Source: JAAZMI01 sp050942615 (GTDB taxonomy: Bacteria; Bacillota; Dethiobacteria; DTU022; UBA8154). Taken from it: a DNA stretch of 64,000 bases. The stretch covers positions 1 to 64,000 of the forward strand of contig JBMNNQ010000002.1 of NCBI GenBank assembly GCA_050942615.1, given 5' to 3'. This document shows positions 27,066 through 36,368 of the stretch, piece by piece. The notes under the pieces were generated by a model that did no database searches, was not told where the DNA came from, and was given only the letters and a program-made list of their open reading frames with translations. A program made the position numbers and the translations under genes. Every line of letters starts with the position of its first letter. Positions within the stretch are counted from its first letter, which is position 1.

Positions 27066-30000
27066 ATGACTAAAATCACCGCTATTTTATGGCAGAACCA
27101 TGTTACAACGATGCGTGAGGCAGGGAAGCTGCTTAAAAACCGGTATGCTCTACAGGTCTATTCGGCCCGTTATTTGGACGAGGGCAAAGAGGATCTGGTT
27201 TCTGCAAGGGATGATCTGGCTGATTCAGATCTGATCCTTTTATACAGATCAGCGGGCGAAGCCGTTTGGGATGAACTGGAAATGGAAGTTAAACGGCTTG
27301 GCAAACCGGTGGTTTGTTTGGGGCACGATCCGATGCTTTGGTTGCTGTCCAGTGTGCCCCTGGAGATCGTTGATAAATGCAACACCTACGTGGTTTACGG
27401 TGGTGCCGATAATTTTGCTCAGATGTTAAACTGCCTGGTGGCAGAGGTACTGGGCTTACAGGTTGACTATGAGGAACCCTTCGCCCACCCTTGGGAGGGG
27501 ATCTATCATCCCCGGGCACCCCATTATTTTGATAACCTGGAGGACTACTTAAATTGGTACAAACCCCGCAAGGCGCCGACTATTGGCCTTCTGCTGGCAC
27601 GGGGTTATTGGGTAAACGACAATATAGCTGTGGAGAAACTTTTGATCGAACTTTTTGAGGCACAGGGCTATAATGTTATCCCTGCTTTTTGTTATTCTGT
27701 AAAAGATGCAGAGTTAGGTACCAGGGGTTCTGCCGGTGTAGTTCAGGATTTCTTTTTTGATCGCGAGGGCCGGCCTGTTATCAAGGCCATGGTTAAGCTA
27801 ATTTCTTTCTTTCTAGAATCCAGTAGGGTCACAGGTGTTCATGAGGAAAATGTGGCTGCAGCGGGGGTCGATTTGCTGAAAAAGTTGGATGTTCCTGTTT
27901 TCCAGCCTGTTGTTTCCTATCATCGCACTATAGAGGAATGGACGGCAGATCCCCAGGGGTTAAGTAACGAAATTTCTTGGTCGATCTCTATGCCGGAGTT
28001 TGAAGGGGTTATTGAACCCCTTTATATCGGGGGTATAGGCGGGGAGAACGACCTGGAGTACAGGGATCCCCAGCCAGAACGCTGCCGGCACCTGGTAGAC
28101 AGGGTGCACAGCTGGCTCCGTTTGGCTGAAAAACCGACTGCGGAACGCAGGGTAGCTTTTATTTTACACAACAACCCCTGTGCTTCAGTGGAAGCTACTG
28201 TAGGGGGTGGTGCCAACCTGGACACCCTGGAAAGTGTGGCCCGGGTTTTGCAGCAGATGCAACAAAAAGGCTACGCTGTGAATATTCCCGCAGACGGTAG
28301 GGAATTAATTGACAACATAATGGATCATAAGGCTGTTTCTGAATTCCGCTGGACCACCACAGACGAAATTGTCAGCAAAGGCGGGGCGTTGAAGTTGGTC
28401 CCGGTGGAAGAATATTGCGCCTGGTTTGATACCCTTTCTTCGCATGTCAGAAAACGGGTTACAGATGCCTGGGGTAAGCCTCCGGGGGAAGAACTGAACG
28501 GGGTGCCGGCTGCCATGGTCTACGCAGGAAAGATTCTGGTTACCGGCGTGCAATACGGCCAGGCGGTGATCTGTGTCCAGCCTAAACGCGGTTGTGCAGG
28601 CCCTAAGTGTGATGGCCGGGTCTGTAAAATATTGCATGACCCCGACATTCCCCCGCCACACCAGTATATGGCTACTTACCGCTATATCGAACATGACTTT
28701 AAAGCAGATGTGATCATACACGTGGGCACCCACGGCAACCTGGAATTTCTGCCGGGCAAGGGCGCCGGGCTTTCCCAAGATTGTTATCCTGATTTGGGGA
28801 TAGGTGAAATACCGCACCTTTACATCTATAATGCTGACAACCCGCCGGAGGGAGTGATTGCCAAGAGAAGAAGCTATGCTGCGCTGGTAGACCATATGCA
28901 GACGGTGATGACTGAAAGCGGCCTTTATGCTGAACTGGCAGAATTGGACCGTTACCTGGAGGAGTACGAAAAAGCCAAAGTGGCAGATCCCACCCGGGCA
29001 CACCTGCTGGAACACATGATAATTGAGGAAATCAAAAAGACAAATTTAGACAAACAGATCCCCGTAGCAGGAGGGCATGAAAATATAACTGAAATTATTG
29101 AAGAAGCCCACGGCATCCTTTCTTCTGTCCGCAACACCCGGATTCAAGACGGTATGCATGTTTTCGGCCAGCTGCCGGAGGGAGAACAAAGGGTATCTTT
29201 CATAAATTCCATACTGCGTTTTGACGCCGGCCAGGATGTTTCCCTACGCCGCAGCATTGCCGCCCTAATGGGCCTTGATCTGTCAGCCTTAATCACCAAT
29301 CAGAACAGCATTTCCCTTCAATATGGAAAATCCCATGGTGCTCTTCTGGAAGAAATAGATTTGGCCGGTAAAGAATTTATTAAATACTTTCTCCAAGGGG
29401 AAAAAGTAAGCCCTGCCTTAGCCCATGAAGTTTTGGGTGATAGATTTTACCGTCCCCAGGCTCTGCCTTTACTCCATGAGGTTTTGCCCAGGGTGCTGGA
29501 TCTGAATGAAAGGATAGAGGCTTCCCGGGAAATCGAAGCCCTTCTGAGTGGGTTCCAGGGCAGCTATATCCCGGCCGGTCCCTCCGGCCTGATTACCCGC
29601 GGCAGAGATGACGTTTTGCCCACGGGCCGTAATTTTTATTCTTTAGACCCCCACCGGGTACCCACCAAAGCTGCCTGGGAGGTAGGTAAACGCCTGGCAG
29701 ATAAGGTACTGGCCAAGCACCTGACAGAAGAAAACAGGTATCCTGAAAATATCGCCCTTTACTGGATGTGCACGGATATTATGTGGGCGGACGGGGAGGG
29801 TTTAGGCCAAATGCTTTACCTGTTGGGTGTCAAGCCCAAATGGCTGCCCAATGGCAGGGTGGCAGGGGTTGAAGTCATTCCCCCGGAGGAATTGGGGCGG
29901 CCGCGCATTGACCTCACTATCAGGGTTTCCGGGATTACCAGGGATATGTTTTGTAACTGTGTGGAACTGTTGGATGAAGCGATCAGCACAGTAGCCGCAC

Positions 30001-30920
30001 TGGACGAACCCGTGGAACAAAATTATGTGCGTAAACATACCCTTGCCCAGCTTGACGGCAAGCAAGACCAAGAGTCCTGGCGGGAGGCCACTTTGCGTAT
30101 TTTTGCTGCCAAACCCGGCACCTATTCTTCAGGGGTAAAATTAGCGGTTTATGCTGCGGCCTGGAAAGAAGAAAAAGATTTAGCAGATGTTTTCCTCTTT
30201 TGGAACGGCTACGCTTACGGCAAAGATGTTTATGGCCGGGAAGCCTTTAAACAGCTGCAATCAAGTTTAAGCACTGTGGATGTCACCTACAACAAAGTAG
30301 TTACTGATGAAAGTGATCTTTTTAGCTGCTGTTGCTACTTCGGTACCCATGGAGGCCTGACTGCTGCAGCCAGGGCCGCCTCCGGCAAAGACGTCAGGGT
30401 TTACTACGGGGATACCAGGGAACCGGAACATGTAGAAGTAAGAACTTTGGCTGATGAAGTACGGCGTATAGTAAGAACAAAATTGCTCAACCCCAAGTGG
30501 ATTGAAGGCCAGAAAAGGCACGGCTATAAAGGAGCGGGTGATATTTCTAAAAGGATAGGGCGCGTTTATGGTTGGGAGGCTACCACCCGGGAGGTGGATG
30601 ACTGGATCTTTGATGATATCACCAGAACCTTTGTTTTAGACGAAGAAAACCGCAAATTTTTTGAGGAACATAACCCCTGGGCGATGGAGGAAATAGCCCG
30701 CCGTCTGTTAGAGGCCTACCAGCGCGGACTCTGGGATGCAGATCTGGAGGTGATCGATGGCCTAAAAGAATATTATCTGGATATTGAGGGTTGGATCGAA
30801 GAAAAAATGGGCGAAGTGCAGGGCGATTTCCAGGGAGGTGCTGTAGACATATTCACTCATGAAGAAGTGGCTGACTGGGGTGCCAAGATGCAGGAAATAA
30901 AAGAAAAATTAAAAAGTTAA
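27066..30920 (+). CDS. cobN: CobN/ChlH-like metal chelatase large subunit
   Basis: Large subunit of the CobN/BchH family that binds the tetrapyrrole and inserts the metal. The 1284-residue product carries the family's core PPPHQYMATYRYIE (near 525) and HVGTHGNLEFLPGKG (near 552), plus QMLYLLGVKPKW, RPRIDLTIRVSG and GLTAAARAASG further on. A Cys-rich insert RGCAGPKCDGRVC (near 509-521), seen in some archaeal and clostridial CobN-like proteins, is absent from aerobic-type CobN as I recall it. ATG 27066 has AGGAGGA. With the two ChlI/ChlD-like subunits upstream it completes a three-part chelatase. No other corrin or porphyrin synthesis gene is nearby, so the substrate is unknown. Confidence 0.88.
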   Translation: MTKITAILWQNHVTTMREAGKLLKNRYALQVYSARYLDEGKEDLVSARDDLADSDLILLYRSAGEAVWDELEMEVKRLGKPVVCLGHDPMLWLLSSVPLEIVDKCNTYVVYGGADNFAQMLNCLVAEVLGLQVDYEEPFAHPWEGIYHPRAPHYFDNLEDYLNWYKPRKAPTIGLLLARGYWVNDNIAVEKLLIELFEAQGYNVIPAFCYSVKDAELGTRGSAGVVQDFFFDREGRPVIKAMVKLISFFLESSRVTGVHEENVAAAGVDLLKKLDVPVFQPVVSYHRTIEEWTADPQGLSNEISWSISMPEFEGVIEPLYIGGIGGENDLEYRDPQPERCRHLVDRVHSWLRLAEKPTAERRVAFILHNNPCASVEATVGGGANLDTLESVARVLQQMQQKGYAVNIPADGRELIDNIMDHKAVSEFRWTTTDEIVSKGGALKLVPVEEYCAWFDTLSSHVRKRVTDAWGKPPGEELNGVPAAMVYAGKILVTGVQYGQAVICVQPKRGCAGPKCDGRVCKILHDPDIPPPHQYMATYRYIEHDFKADVIIHVGTHGNLEFLPGKGAGLSQDCYPDLGIGEIPHLYIYNADNPPEGVIAKRRSYAALVDHMQTVMTESGLYAELAELDRYLEEYEKAKVADPTRAHLLEHMIIEEIKKTNLDKQIPVAGGHENITEIIEEAHGILSSVRNTRIQDGMHVFGQLPEGEQRVSFINSILRFDAGQDVSLRRSIAALMGLDLSALITNQNSISLQYGKSHGALLEEIDLAGKEFIKYFLQGEKVSPALAHEVLGDRFYRPQALPLLHEVLPRVLDLNERIEASREIEALLSGFQGSYIPAGPSGLITRGRDDVLPTGRNFYSLDPHRVPTKAAWEVGKRLADKVLAKHLTEENRYPENIALYWMCTDIMWADGEGLGQMLYLLGVKPKWLPNGRVAGVEVIPPEELGRPRIDLTIRVSGITRDMFCNCVELLDEAISTVAALDEPVEQNYVRKHTLAQLDGKQDQESWREATLRIFAAKPGTYSSGVKLAVYAAAWKEEKDLADVFLFWNGYAYGKDVYGREAFKQLQSSLSTVDVTYNKVVTDESDLFSCCCYFGTHGGLTAAARAASGKDVRVYYGDTREPEHVEVRTLADEVRRIVRTKLLNPKWIEGQKRHGYKGAGDISKRIGRVYGWEATTREVDDWIFDDITRTFVLDEENRKFFEEHNPWAMEEIARRLLEAYQRGLWDADLEVIDGLKEYYLDIEGWIEEKMGEVQGDFQGGAVDIFTHEEVADWGAKMQEIKEKLKS

Positions 30921-30994
30921 GTGATGCTGCCCTGAGGGGTTCAAGCTATGATGTGTATAGGGAAAACGGGGGACTGAAAGGGGTGGATAATAAA

Positions 30995-32089
30995 TTGAGA
31001 TTTAAAAAACATATAGCTTTCACTCTACTATGTCTTTGGGGATGCTTTTTGCTGGCGGCCGGCTGTGGGGAGGGCGGTTCTCATCTAGAATCCGGAGGCA
31101 AACCTGGTAATGAATCTGTTACTATTACTGATTCTGCCGGCAGAAGTGTGGTTGTGCCCCAGCCTTTGGAAAGGGCGGTTGTTTTATATACCGGTATGGC
31201 GGAAGCGGTGAATATAATAAAGGCGCAGGATAAGGTTGTCGGTGTAGATATGAGTGTACAAACGCACCCCTACTTAGGTATGCAAAATAAAGTATCGGTG
31301 GGGGAAAGTACGCAGCCCAACTATGAAAGAATTGCTGAGCTCAGGCCGCAAGCAGTTGTTGTGCCGGCTAGTATCGGCCCCATCCCTGTTCAGGAAATAA
31401 CCGAAAAACTGGAACCGGCAGGGATCAGGGTTGTGCTTTTGGATATTCACAAACCGGAAACAAGCGAAGATGCCCTAAAAATATTGGCCAAAATCTTTGC
31501 AAAAGAAAAAGAAGCGGCAGAATTTTTAAAATGGAAGGCTGCACAAATAGCAATATTAGACAAGGTAAACAGCTTGCAGGCAGAACAAAAAACAAGTGTT
31601 TTTACCACAACTACAACGAATTTTGAACTTGAAAAATGGAATACTTCAGGCACCGGTCTGGCTGCACACCAGACAATTGAATTGGCCGGCGGAATTAACG
31701 CGGCCCGGGAACTGCAAGGTTCGGTTTCCGTGAGTCCGGAATGGATTTTGGAACAAAACCCCGGCGCCCTGGTTTTTAATGACCGTGCAGACAACATTGT
31801 GGGTTTTACAGTGAAGGATTTTGAAAAGGCAGAACAATTTAAAGCAAAGGTAGAGGCTCATTCAATATTTAGCAATACAGCTGCTGCACAAGAAAGCCGG
31901 ATCTGCATTATTGATAACAGTATTTTTAGCGGTGACAAATCCTTCCTGGGGGCGCTCTACTTGGCCAAGTGGCTGTACCCCGATCAGTTCCGGGACGTGG
32001 ATCCCAACGCAGCTTTGCAAGAGTACTTTGAAAGATGGGTGGGCATAACTTTTCAGGGGCTATGGATCTATCCATCTACATCAGAATAG
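30995..32089 (+). CDS. FecB/BtuF-type binding lipoprotein, copy 2
   Basis: Paralog of the 25.9-27.0 kb and 32.2-33.2 kb genes. Signal with lipobox LAAGC, then SVTITDSAGRSVVVPQPLER. TTG 30995 is the best start: AAGGGGTGGAT nearly matches the full anti-Shine-Dalgarno and lies 8 bases upstream. Upstream in-frame starts (GTG 30983 and earlier) have none. About 364 residues. The tail LAKWLYPDQFRDVDPNAAL...FQGLWIYP repeats the copy-1 ending. It most likely shares the single permease of the island. Confidence 0.9.
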   Translation: MRFKKHIAFTLLCLWGCFLLAAGCGEGGSHLESGGKPGNESVTITDSAGRSVVVPQPLERAVVLYTGMAEAVNIIKAQDKVVGVDMSVQTHPYLGMQNKVSVGESTQPNYERIAELRPQAVVVPASIGPIPVQEITEKLEPAGIRVVLLDIHKPETSEDALKILAKIFAKEKEAAEFLKWKAAQIAILDKVNSLQAEQKTSVFTTTTTNFELEKWNTSGTGLAAHQTIELAGGINAARELQGSVSVSPEWILEQNPGALVFNDRADNIVGFTVKDFEKAEQFKAKVEAHSIFSNTAAAQESRICIIDNSIFSGDKSFLGALYLAKWLYPDQFRDVDPNAALQEYFERWVGITFQGLWIYPSTSE

Positions 32090-32151
32090 AAAAAGCTGAA
32101 ACTGCCTTGGTTTCTGAAAACTGTTTAAGTATTTTTAGGAAAGGATAATTA

Positions 32152-33228
32152 ATGATGTCAAGAAAAAATTTATTTTTCGTCTTGTTCTGCATGCTGTGTT
32201 GTTTAACAGCGTTAACGCCCGGTTGTGGCCAAAGTGAATCTCAAATAGGGCCGGGGGTTAAGCCCGTTGTGATTGTTGATTCGGCGGGCAGGAGCGTGGA
32301 ACTGCCCCAGCCTTTGGAAAAGGTAGTTATTCTTAACACCGATGTGGCTGAAGCTATGCGTATTTTAAAGGTTCATCACAACGTTTTAGGTGTTAGCGAT
32401 ACCATTCAAAAGGATCCTTATCTTGGTTTGCAGGACAGGGATTTTATAGGGAAATGGAACACCCCCAACTATGAAAAAATCGTTGAATTAAAGCCACAGG
32501 TTGTTGTCTCTTATAGTGGAACACCCGGTCTGGAATTAGCAGAAAAATTAGAGCCAGCCGGGATAAAGGTGGTTTTTTTAGATTTATTTAAACCTGAAAC
32601 ATATAATGATGATCTTAAAACTTTGGGTAAAATGTTTGGGAAAGAAGAAGAAGCAAATTCATTTATCAAGTGGAAAGATGAAAAAATAGTGATGTTGGAA
32701 CGGTTAAATGATTTAAAAACAGAACAAAAACCAAAGGTTTTTGGGATGTGGGCCAGTAACTTTCAAAAAGAACAGTGGAAGACCTTTGCTACAGGCACTT
32801 CCGTACACCAGGGTATCGAAATGGCGGGTGGAATTAATATAGCACGTAAAATGGAAAATTACCCTGAAGTTAGCCCGGAATGGATCTTGCAGCAAGACCC
32901 GCATGTAGTTATTATGGCCCTGGCCGAAAAAAACGACTTAGGCTATAAGGCGACAAATCTATCCAGCGCTGAAGGACTACAAGAAGACATTGTTAACCAT
33001 AAGGTTTTTAACAAAACAACGGCTGCCAGAGAAAAACGGGTATATTTTGTTAGCACCAGCATGCTGGGCGGTGATAAAACATATCTGGGGGCGCTGTACC
33101 TGGCCAAATGGTTCTACCCGGACCGGTTTATGGATGTGGAGCCCGATCAGGTTTTGCAAGAATACTTTGAAACGTGGTTGGACGTACCTTTTCAGGGTAA
33201 ATGGGCCTTTCCCCCGGTATTAGATTAG
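32152..33228 (+). CDS. FecB/BtuF-type binding lipoprotein, copy 3
   Basis: Third tandem paralog, 358 residues. Signal with lipobox LTPGC, then VVIVDSAGRSVELPQPLEK. It keeps TYNDDLKTLGKMFGKEEEA, GIEMAGGINIARKM, SPEWILQQDPHVV and the tail LAKWFYPDRFMDVEPDQVL...FQGKWAFP. ATG 32152 has AGGAAAGGA. It ends the island; a promoter and T-box leader for the next gene follow. Confidence 0.92.
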   Translation: MMSRKNLFFVLFCMLCCLTALTPGCGQSESQIGPGVKPVVIVDSAGRSVELPQPLEKVVILNTDVAEAMRILKVHHNVLGVSDTIQKDPYLGLQDRDFIGKWNTPNYEKIVELKPQVVVSYSGTPGLELAEKLEPAGIKVVFLDLFKPETYNDDLKTLGKMFGKEEEANSFIKWKDEKIVMLERLNDLKTEQKPKVFGMWASNFQKEQWKTFATGTSVHQGIEMAGGINIARKMENYPEVSPEWILQQDPHVVIMALAEKNDLGYKATNLSSAEGLQEDIVNHKVFNKTTAAREKRVYFVSTSMLGGDKTYLGALYLAKWFYPDRFMDVEPDQVLQEYFETWLDVPFQGKWAFPPVLD

Positions 33229-33300
33229 GATGGCATCCCTTTTGGGCACACTGGATCAAAATCAGGAAATATTTAAAAAAATATAATTTTAAAAACCCCC

Positions 33301-33329
33301 TTGCGCATTCTTGTGATATGTTGTAAAAT
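33301..33329 (+). promoter_or_regulatory. promoter of the T-box leader
   Basis: TTGCGC (33301-33306), 17 bases, TAAAAT (33324-33329). It is 34 bases before the first T-box helix. Confidence 0.6.
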
Positions 33330-33362
33330 AGGCCATAACAAATGAATATAAAAAAGCTTTGA

Positions 33363-33670
33363 AGGAGAAAAGTAGATTGGGGTACTTCCTGCAGAAAGGC
33401 GGGGGCCAAAGGCTGTGAGCCCCCCCGGAAGGAGCCAGTTGAAGTTCACTCCGGAGCTTCCGTTTGAAATCCCTGCAGGGAGAGTAGGGCGCTGACGGGT
33501 TCTCACCCGTTATCCCAGAGGAGGAATAAGACCTCCATGTCTGCTGTAATTAACGGCAGGTCAGGAATTTGTTCCTTAATGCCAAGAGGGCCGTGTGCCG
33601 ATAGGCACCGGTCAAATAGGGTGGTACCGCGGAAGATAATTCGCCCCTTAAGGGGGCGATTTTTATTTTC
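33363..33670 (+). ncRNA. T-box leader, specifier probably TTC (Phe)
   Basis: The T-box proper AGGGTGGTACCGCG is at 33618-33631, and the terminator (TCGCCCC/GGGGGCGA with TTTTTATTTT) at 33641-33670. Stem I is recognisable: base GGAG/CTCC (33364-33367 with 33449-33452), AAAAGTA as the S-turn strand, ATTGG/CCAGT, CTTCC/GGAAG and a G/C-rich distal stem with a GGCTGTGAGCC loop. The specifier strand reads TGAAG-TTC-A-CTCC. Laid on the glyQ Stem I (GGC-A-CUUC) this gives TTC at 33445-33447, a Phe codon. The downstream gene is an acyl-CoA ligase, not a Phe gene in the usual sense. Confidence 0.93.
33641..33670 (+). terminator. T-box terminator
   Basis: 7-bp stem TCGCCCC/GGGGGCGA with a 5-base loop, then TTTTTATTTT. 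It competes with the antiterminator formed by the T-box sequence. Confidence 0.9.
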
Positions 33671-33838
33671 AGGATTTAAGGCCTGGTGTTTGCTGCTTTC
33701 GTCCCTAATGAAAAATGCAGTAAACACTTTTTTATTTTTTAAAACAGCAACAGACATACGCCCGGAAAAGATATTAAAAAAACCTGTCCGGCGCTTACAG
33801 GAACAAAGTTTCAAATTAATAGGGAGGGGCATCTAAAA

Positions 33839-35422
33839 ATGAATTTTGGCCGTTACGGTATTCTCAATGCCAAGAGGTACCCGCATAAAGAATTTCTTGT
33901 AGAGCAGAAGCCGTCTGAAAGGGAAAGAAGGTCGCTGACCTGGAAGGAATTCAACACCGCAACAAATAAAGTTGCCAATTACCTGCGGGATCACTTAGGG
34001 GTGCAAAAGGGTGACTTTGTACTTCACCTGCAGATGAACAGCTTGGAATGGGTGATCACCTTTCATGCTATTTTAAGAATCGGGGCGGTGGCGGTCCCCC
34101 TTAACTTCCGTTTTGCTGCCAATGATATTCAACATGCTGCTGCAGCATGCAATCCCAAGGCTTTTATTTTAGGCGAGGGCTTTTTACCCAAGGTGGAACC
34201 CATCAAAAACACACTGGAAAGTATCAGCGCATACATTTGTATCGGCGAGTGTGTTCCCGCCGGGATGGTTTCTTACCATGATATTATCAAAACCGGTAAC
34301 CCTAAGGATGTGCTGGTTGATGTGCAAAAAGATGATCCGGCGGAACTGATGTTTACCTCTGGGACGACAGGCCCCCCCAAGCCGGTTTGCCATTCGCATG
34401 ACACCCTTTACCAAATAGGTGTCGGGAATGCCCTGACTTATAGCGAAGGGCAGGACACAGTTTATTTAGCGCCCCACCCTTTTTACCACAGCGGCAGTTT
34501 CTTTTTGTCCTTTCCTTCTTATCTTGCGGGCGGCAAGATTGTTATGTTGCTGGAATTGAATGATCCGAGCTACTTATTGGCAACAATTTGCGATGAAAAG
34601 GTTAATAACGGCTGGGTGGCTGTTCCTATCATGTCTGATTCCATAAACGCCGTTAAAAAAGGCTTGATTGATCTCTCCCGGTACGACTTTTCACATGTTA
34701 CCGGCAGCATTGTAATCGGTGCGCAGCCGGTTCCCTTTTCACTCTTTCAGGATATGAAAAGGCTTTTACCCTTTAAAACAGGTAATATTTATGGTATTAC
34801 AGAAGGCGGCGGCGGCGGGCTGATCAACCTTTGTGATGAGGATATTTTAACAAAACCCGGCTCCATCGGTAAGCCCACCTTTAATACCGAGGCGCGGATT
34901 GTTGATGAAAACGGAAAGGATGTACCTGTCGGGGAGGTTGGGGAGTTAATTTTGTACGGTTCAAGAAATATGAAGGAATATTTTAGAAACCCCGCTATGA
35001 CTGCGTCTGCCTTACAGGACGGTTGGCTTTATACCGGGGATCTGGCCAGGAAAGATGAAGATGGTTATTTCTATATTGTGGATCGGAAAAAGGATCTGAT
35101 TATTCGCGGCGGTGAAAACATCTTTCCCGTGGAAATCGAAGACTGCCTGCGGCATCATGCCAAAATTAGGGATGTGGCGGTGATCGGTTATCCCCATCCC
35201 CGGCTGGTAGAAATAGCGATGGCCATCGTGCAGCTGCATCCGGGGGAAACAATGGAGGAAAAAGAGGTAGTTGAATTTTGTGCCCGGCATGGCTTGGCTA
35301 AATTTAAATGGCCCGAACGCGTTGTGTTTGATATTGTGTTGCGCAATGATACCGGTAAAATTAATAAACCCAAACTGCGGGAAAAATACCTAAGCCATGA
35401 AAAAGTTGCTGCCGTTAAATAA
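33839..35422 (+). CDS. AMP-forming acyl-CoA synthetase (ANL family)
   Basis: Activates a carboxylic acid with ATP and joins it to CoA. 527 residues with the ANL motifs: MFTSGTTGPPKP (A3) near 177, YGITEGGG (A5), TGDLARKDEDGYFY (A7), DRKKDLIIRGGENIFPVEIE (A8, about 418-437) and NDTGKINKPKL with the catalytic Lys (A10) near 506. It resembles long- or medium-chain and 4-coumarate-type ligases, not PaaK. The acid is not told by sequence. ATG 33839 has AGGGAGGGG. About 170 bases separate it from the T-box terminator, which is unusually long, so a gene may have been lost between them. Confidence 0.92.
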   Translation: MNFGRYGILNAKRYPHKEFLVEQKPSERERRSLTWKEFNTATNKVANYLRDHLGVQKGDFVLHLQMNSLEWVITFHAILRIGAVAVPLNFRFAANDIQHAAAACNPKAFILGEGFLPKVEPIKNTLESISAYICIGECVPAGMVSYHDIIKTGNPKDVLVDVQKDDPAELMFTSGTTGPPKPVCHSHDTLYQIGVGNALTYSEGQDTVYLAPHPFYHSGSFFLSFPSYLAGGKIVMLLELNDPSYLLATICDEKVNNGWVAVPIMSDSINAVKKGLIDLSRYDFSHVTGSIVIGAQPVPFSLFQDMKRLLPFKTGNIYGITEGGGGGLINLCDEDILTKPGSIGKPTFNTEARIVDENGKDVPVGEVGELILYGSRNMKEYFRNPAMTASALQDGWLYTGDLARKDEDGYFYIVDRKKDLIIRGGENIFPVEIEDCLRHHAKIRDVAVIGYPHPRLVEIAMAIVQLHPGETMEEKEVVEFCARHGLAKFKWPERVVFDIVLRNDTGKINKPKLREKYLSHEKVAAVK

Positions 35423-35444
35423 TCCCCGGACAGGGCTGTTCTTT

Positions 35445-35473
35445 TTGCTTACAGCCTGTGTTTGTTCTATAAT
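35445..35473 (+). promoter_or_regulatory. sigma-A promoter of the DUF2225 gene
   Basis: TTGCTT (35445-35450), 17 bases, perfect TATAAT (35468-35473). Confidence 0.75.
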
Positions 35474-35479
35474 GTAATT

Positions 35480-36175
35480 ATGGTTCAGGGGGGGGTGGAG
35501 AAAGCAGTTTTCAAACGCTGCATGGCTGTTATGGACGAATTATTTCTTAAAAAGCAAACGTGTTTGTTGTGTGCTGCAAAATTTAAAAGCAGCAGGGTTA
35601 AAAGAAGTAAACAGCACCTGTTAAAAAGGGATTCCGACTTTTGTGTACACTATAAGGGTAAAAACCCCGATTTTTATAACGTTTTTGTCTGCCCGCAGTG
35701 CGGTTACGGTTTTTCTGAAAACTTTAAAATTCCTGCAGTGGAGAAAATAAAGATAATTAAAACAGAGATTAAACCCCCGGCAGATGATTTATGCGGTTTG
35801 CGTACGGTGGAGCAGGCTATTCAGGCCTACCAGACTGCATTAAAGTGTGCTCTGCTGGGGGAAGAAAGGGAAACCATTATCGCAGGCATATATCTTCACC
35901 TGGCCTGGTTTAACAGGTTTATAAAAAATGAAGACGCCGAAGTTGAAAATTTAGAAAAAGCAATGCACTATTATGAAAAAGCAATCACCACAGACCGGAA
36001 ATTGGAAAACCCGGCCACTGTTTTTTATTTAATTGGTGAAATAAGCAGTAGAACCGGTGATGATAAAAGGGCAGTGAAATTTTTTGCCCGTATCGTTAAT
36101 GATAAAAAAATAAAAAACCCCAATATTATCAGAATGGCCCGGGAAAGGTGGCAGGAAATTCGTGCTGCCCGGTGA
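35480..36175 (+). CDS. DUF2225-family protein
   Basis: Uncharacterised family common in Clostridia and Bacillus. The product (up to 231 residues) has an N-terminal Cys2 (CLLCAAKF) and a second CPQCGYGFS, spaced as a zinc-binding pair, followed by a helical tetratricopeptide-like C-terminal half (AIQAYQTALKCALLG, NLEKAMHYYEKAITTD, RAVKFFARIVND). The start is unsure. ATG 35480 would sit exactly at the predicted transcription start; GTG 35495 and ATG 35522 are inside the mRNA. Function unknown. Confidence 0.8.
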   Translation: MVQGGVEKAVFKRCMAVMDELFLKKQTCLLCAAKFKSSRVKRSKQHLLKRDSDFCVHYKGKNPDFYNVFVCPQCGYGFSENFKIPAVEKIKIIKTEIKPPADDLCGLRTVEQAIQAYQTALKCALLGEERETIIAGIYLHLAWFNRFIKNEDAEVENLEKAMHYYEKAITTDRKLENPATVFYLIGEISSRTGDDKRAVKFFARIVNDKKIKNPNIIRMARERWQEIRAAR

Positions 36176-36335
36176 AAGGATAATTTTAGTTTTCTTTGAG
36201 TGGCATTTTAATATGGGGAGGGTGATTGAAAACCTGTTATTAAAGGGTTGTCCCCTGCAATTTCCATGAACCTTAGTAGGGGGGCATCTTAAAAACTGTT
36301 TCCGCAGGAAGTGAATATGCTATTAACTGGTGTCC

Positions 36336-36368
36336 AAGGCCTTCCCTTTGCTTGTGGGGAAGGCCTTT
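36336..36368. terminator. shared hairpin between convergent genes
   Basis: AAGGCCTTCCC and GGGGAAGGCCTT form a stem of about 11 bp with a 9-base loop, between the DUF2225 gene and the stop of the minus-strand regulator. It lacks a long T run on either side, so it may work weakly in both directions. Confidence 0.6.

Noticed and set aside
33537..33836. A 99-codon open frame over the T-box leader
   Set aside because: It overlaps the T-box and terminator, lacks a ribosome site and has no recognisable protein pattern.
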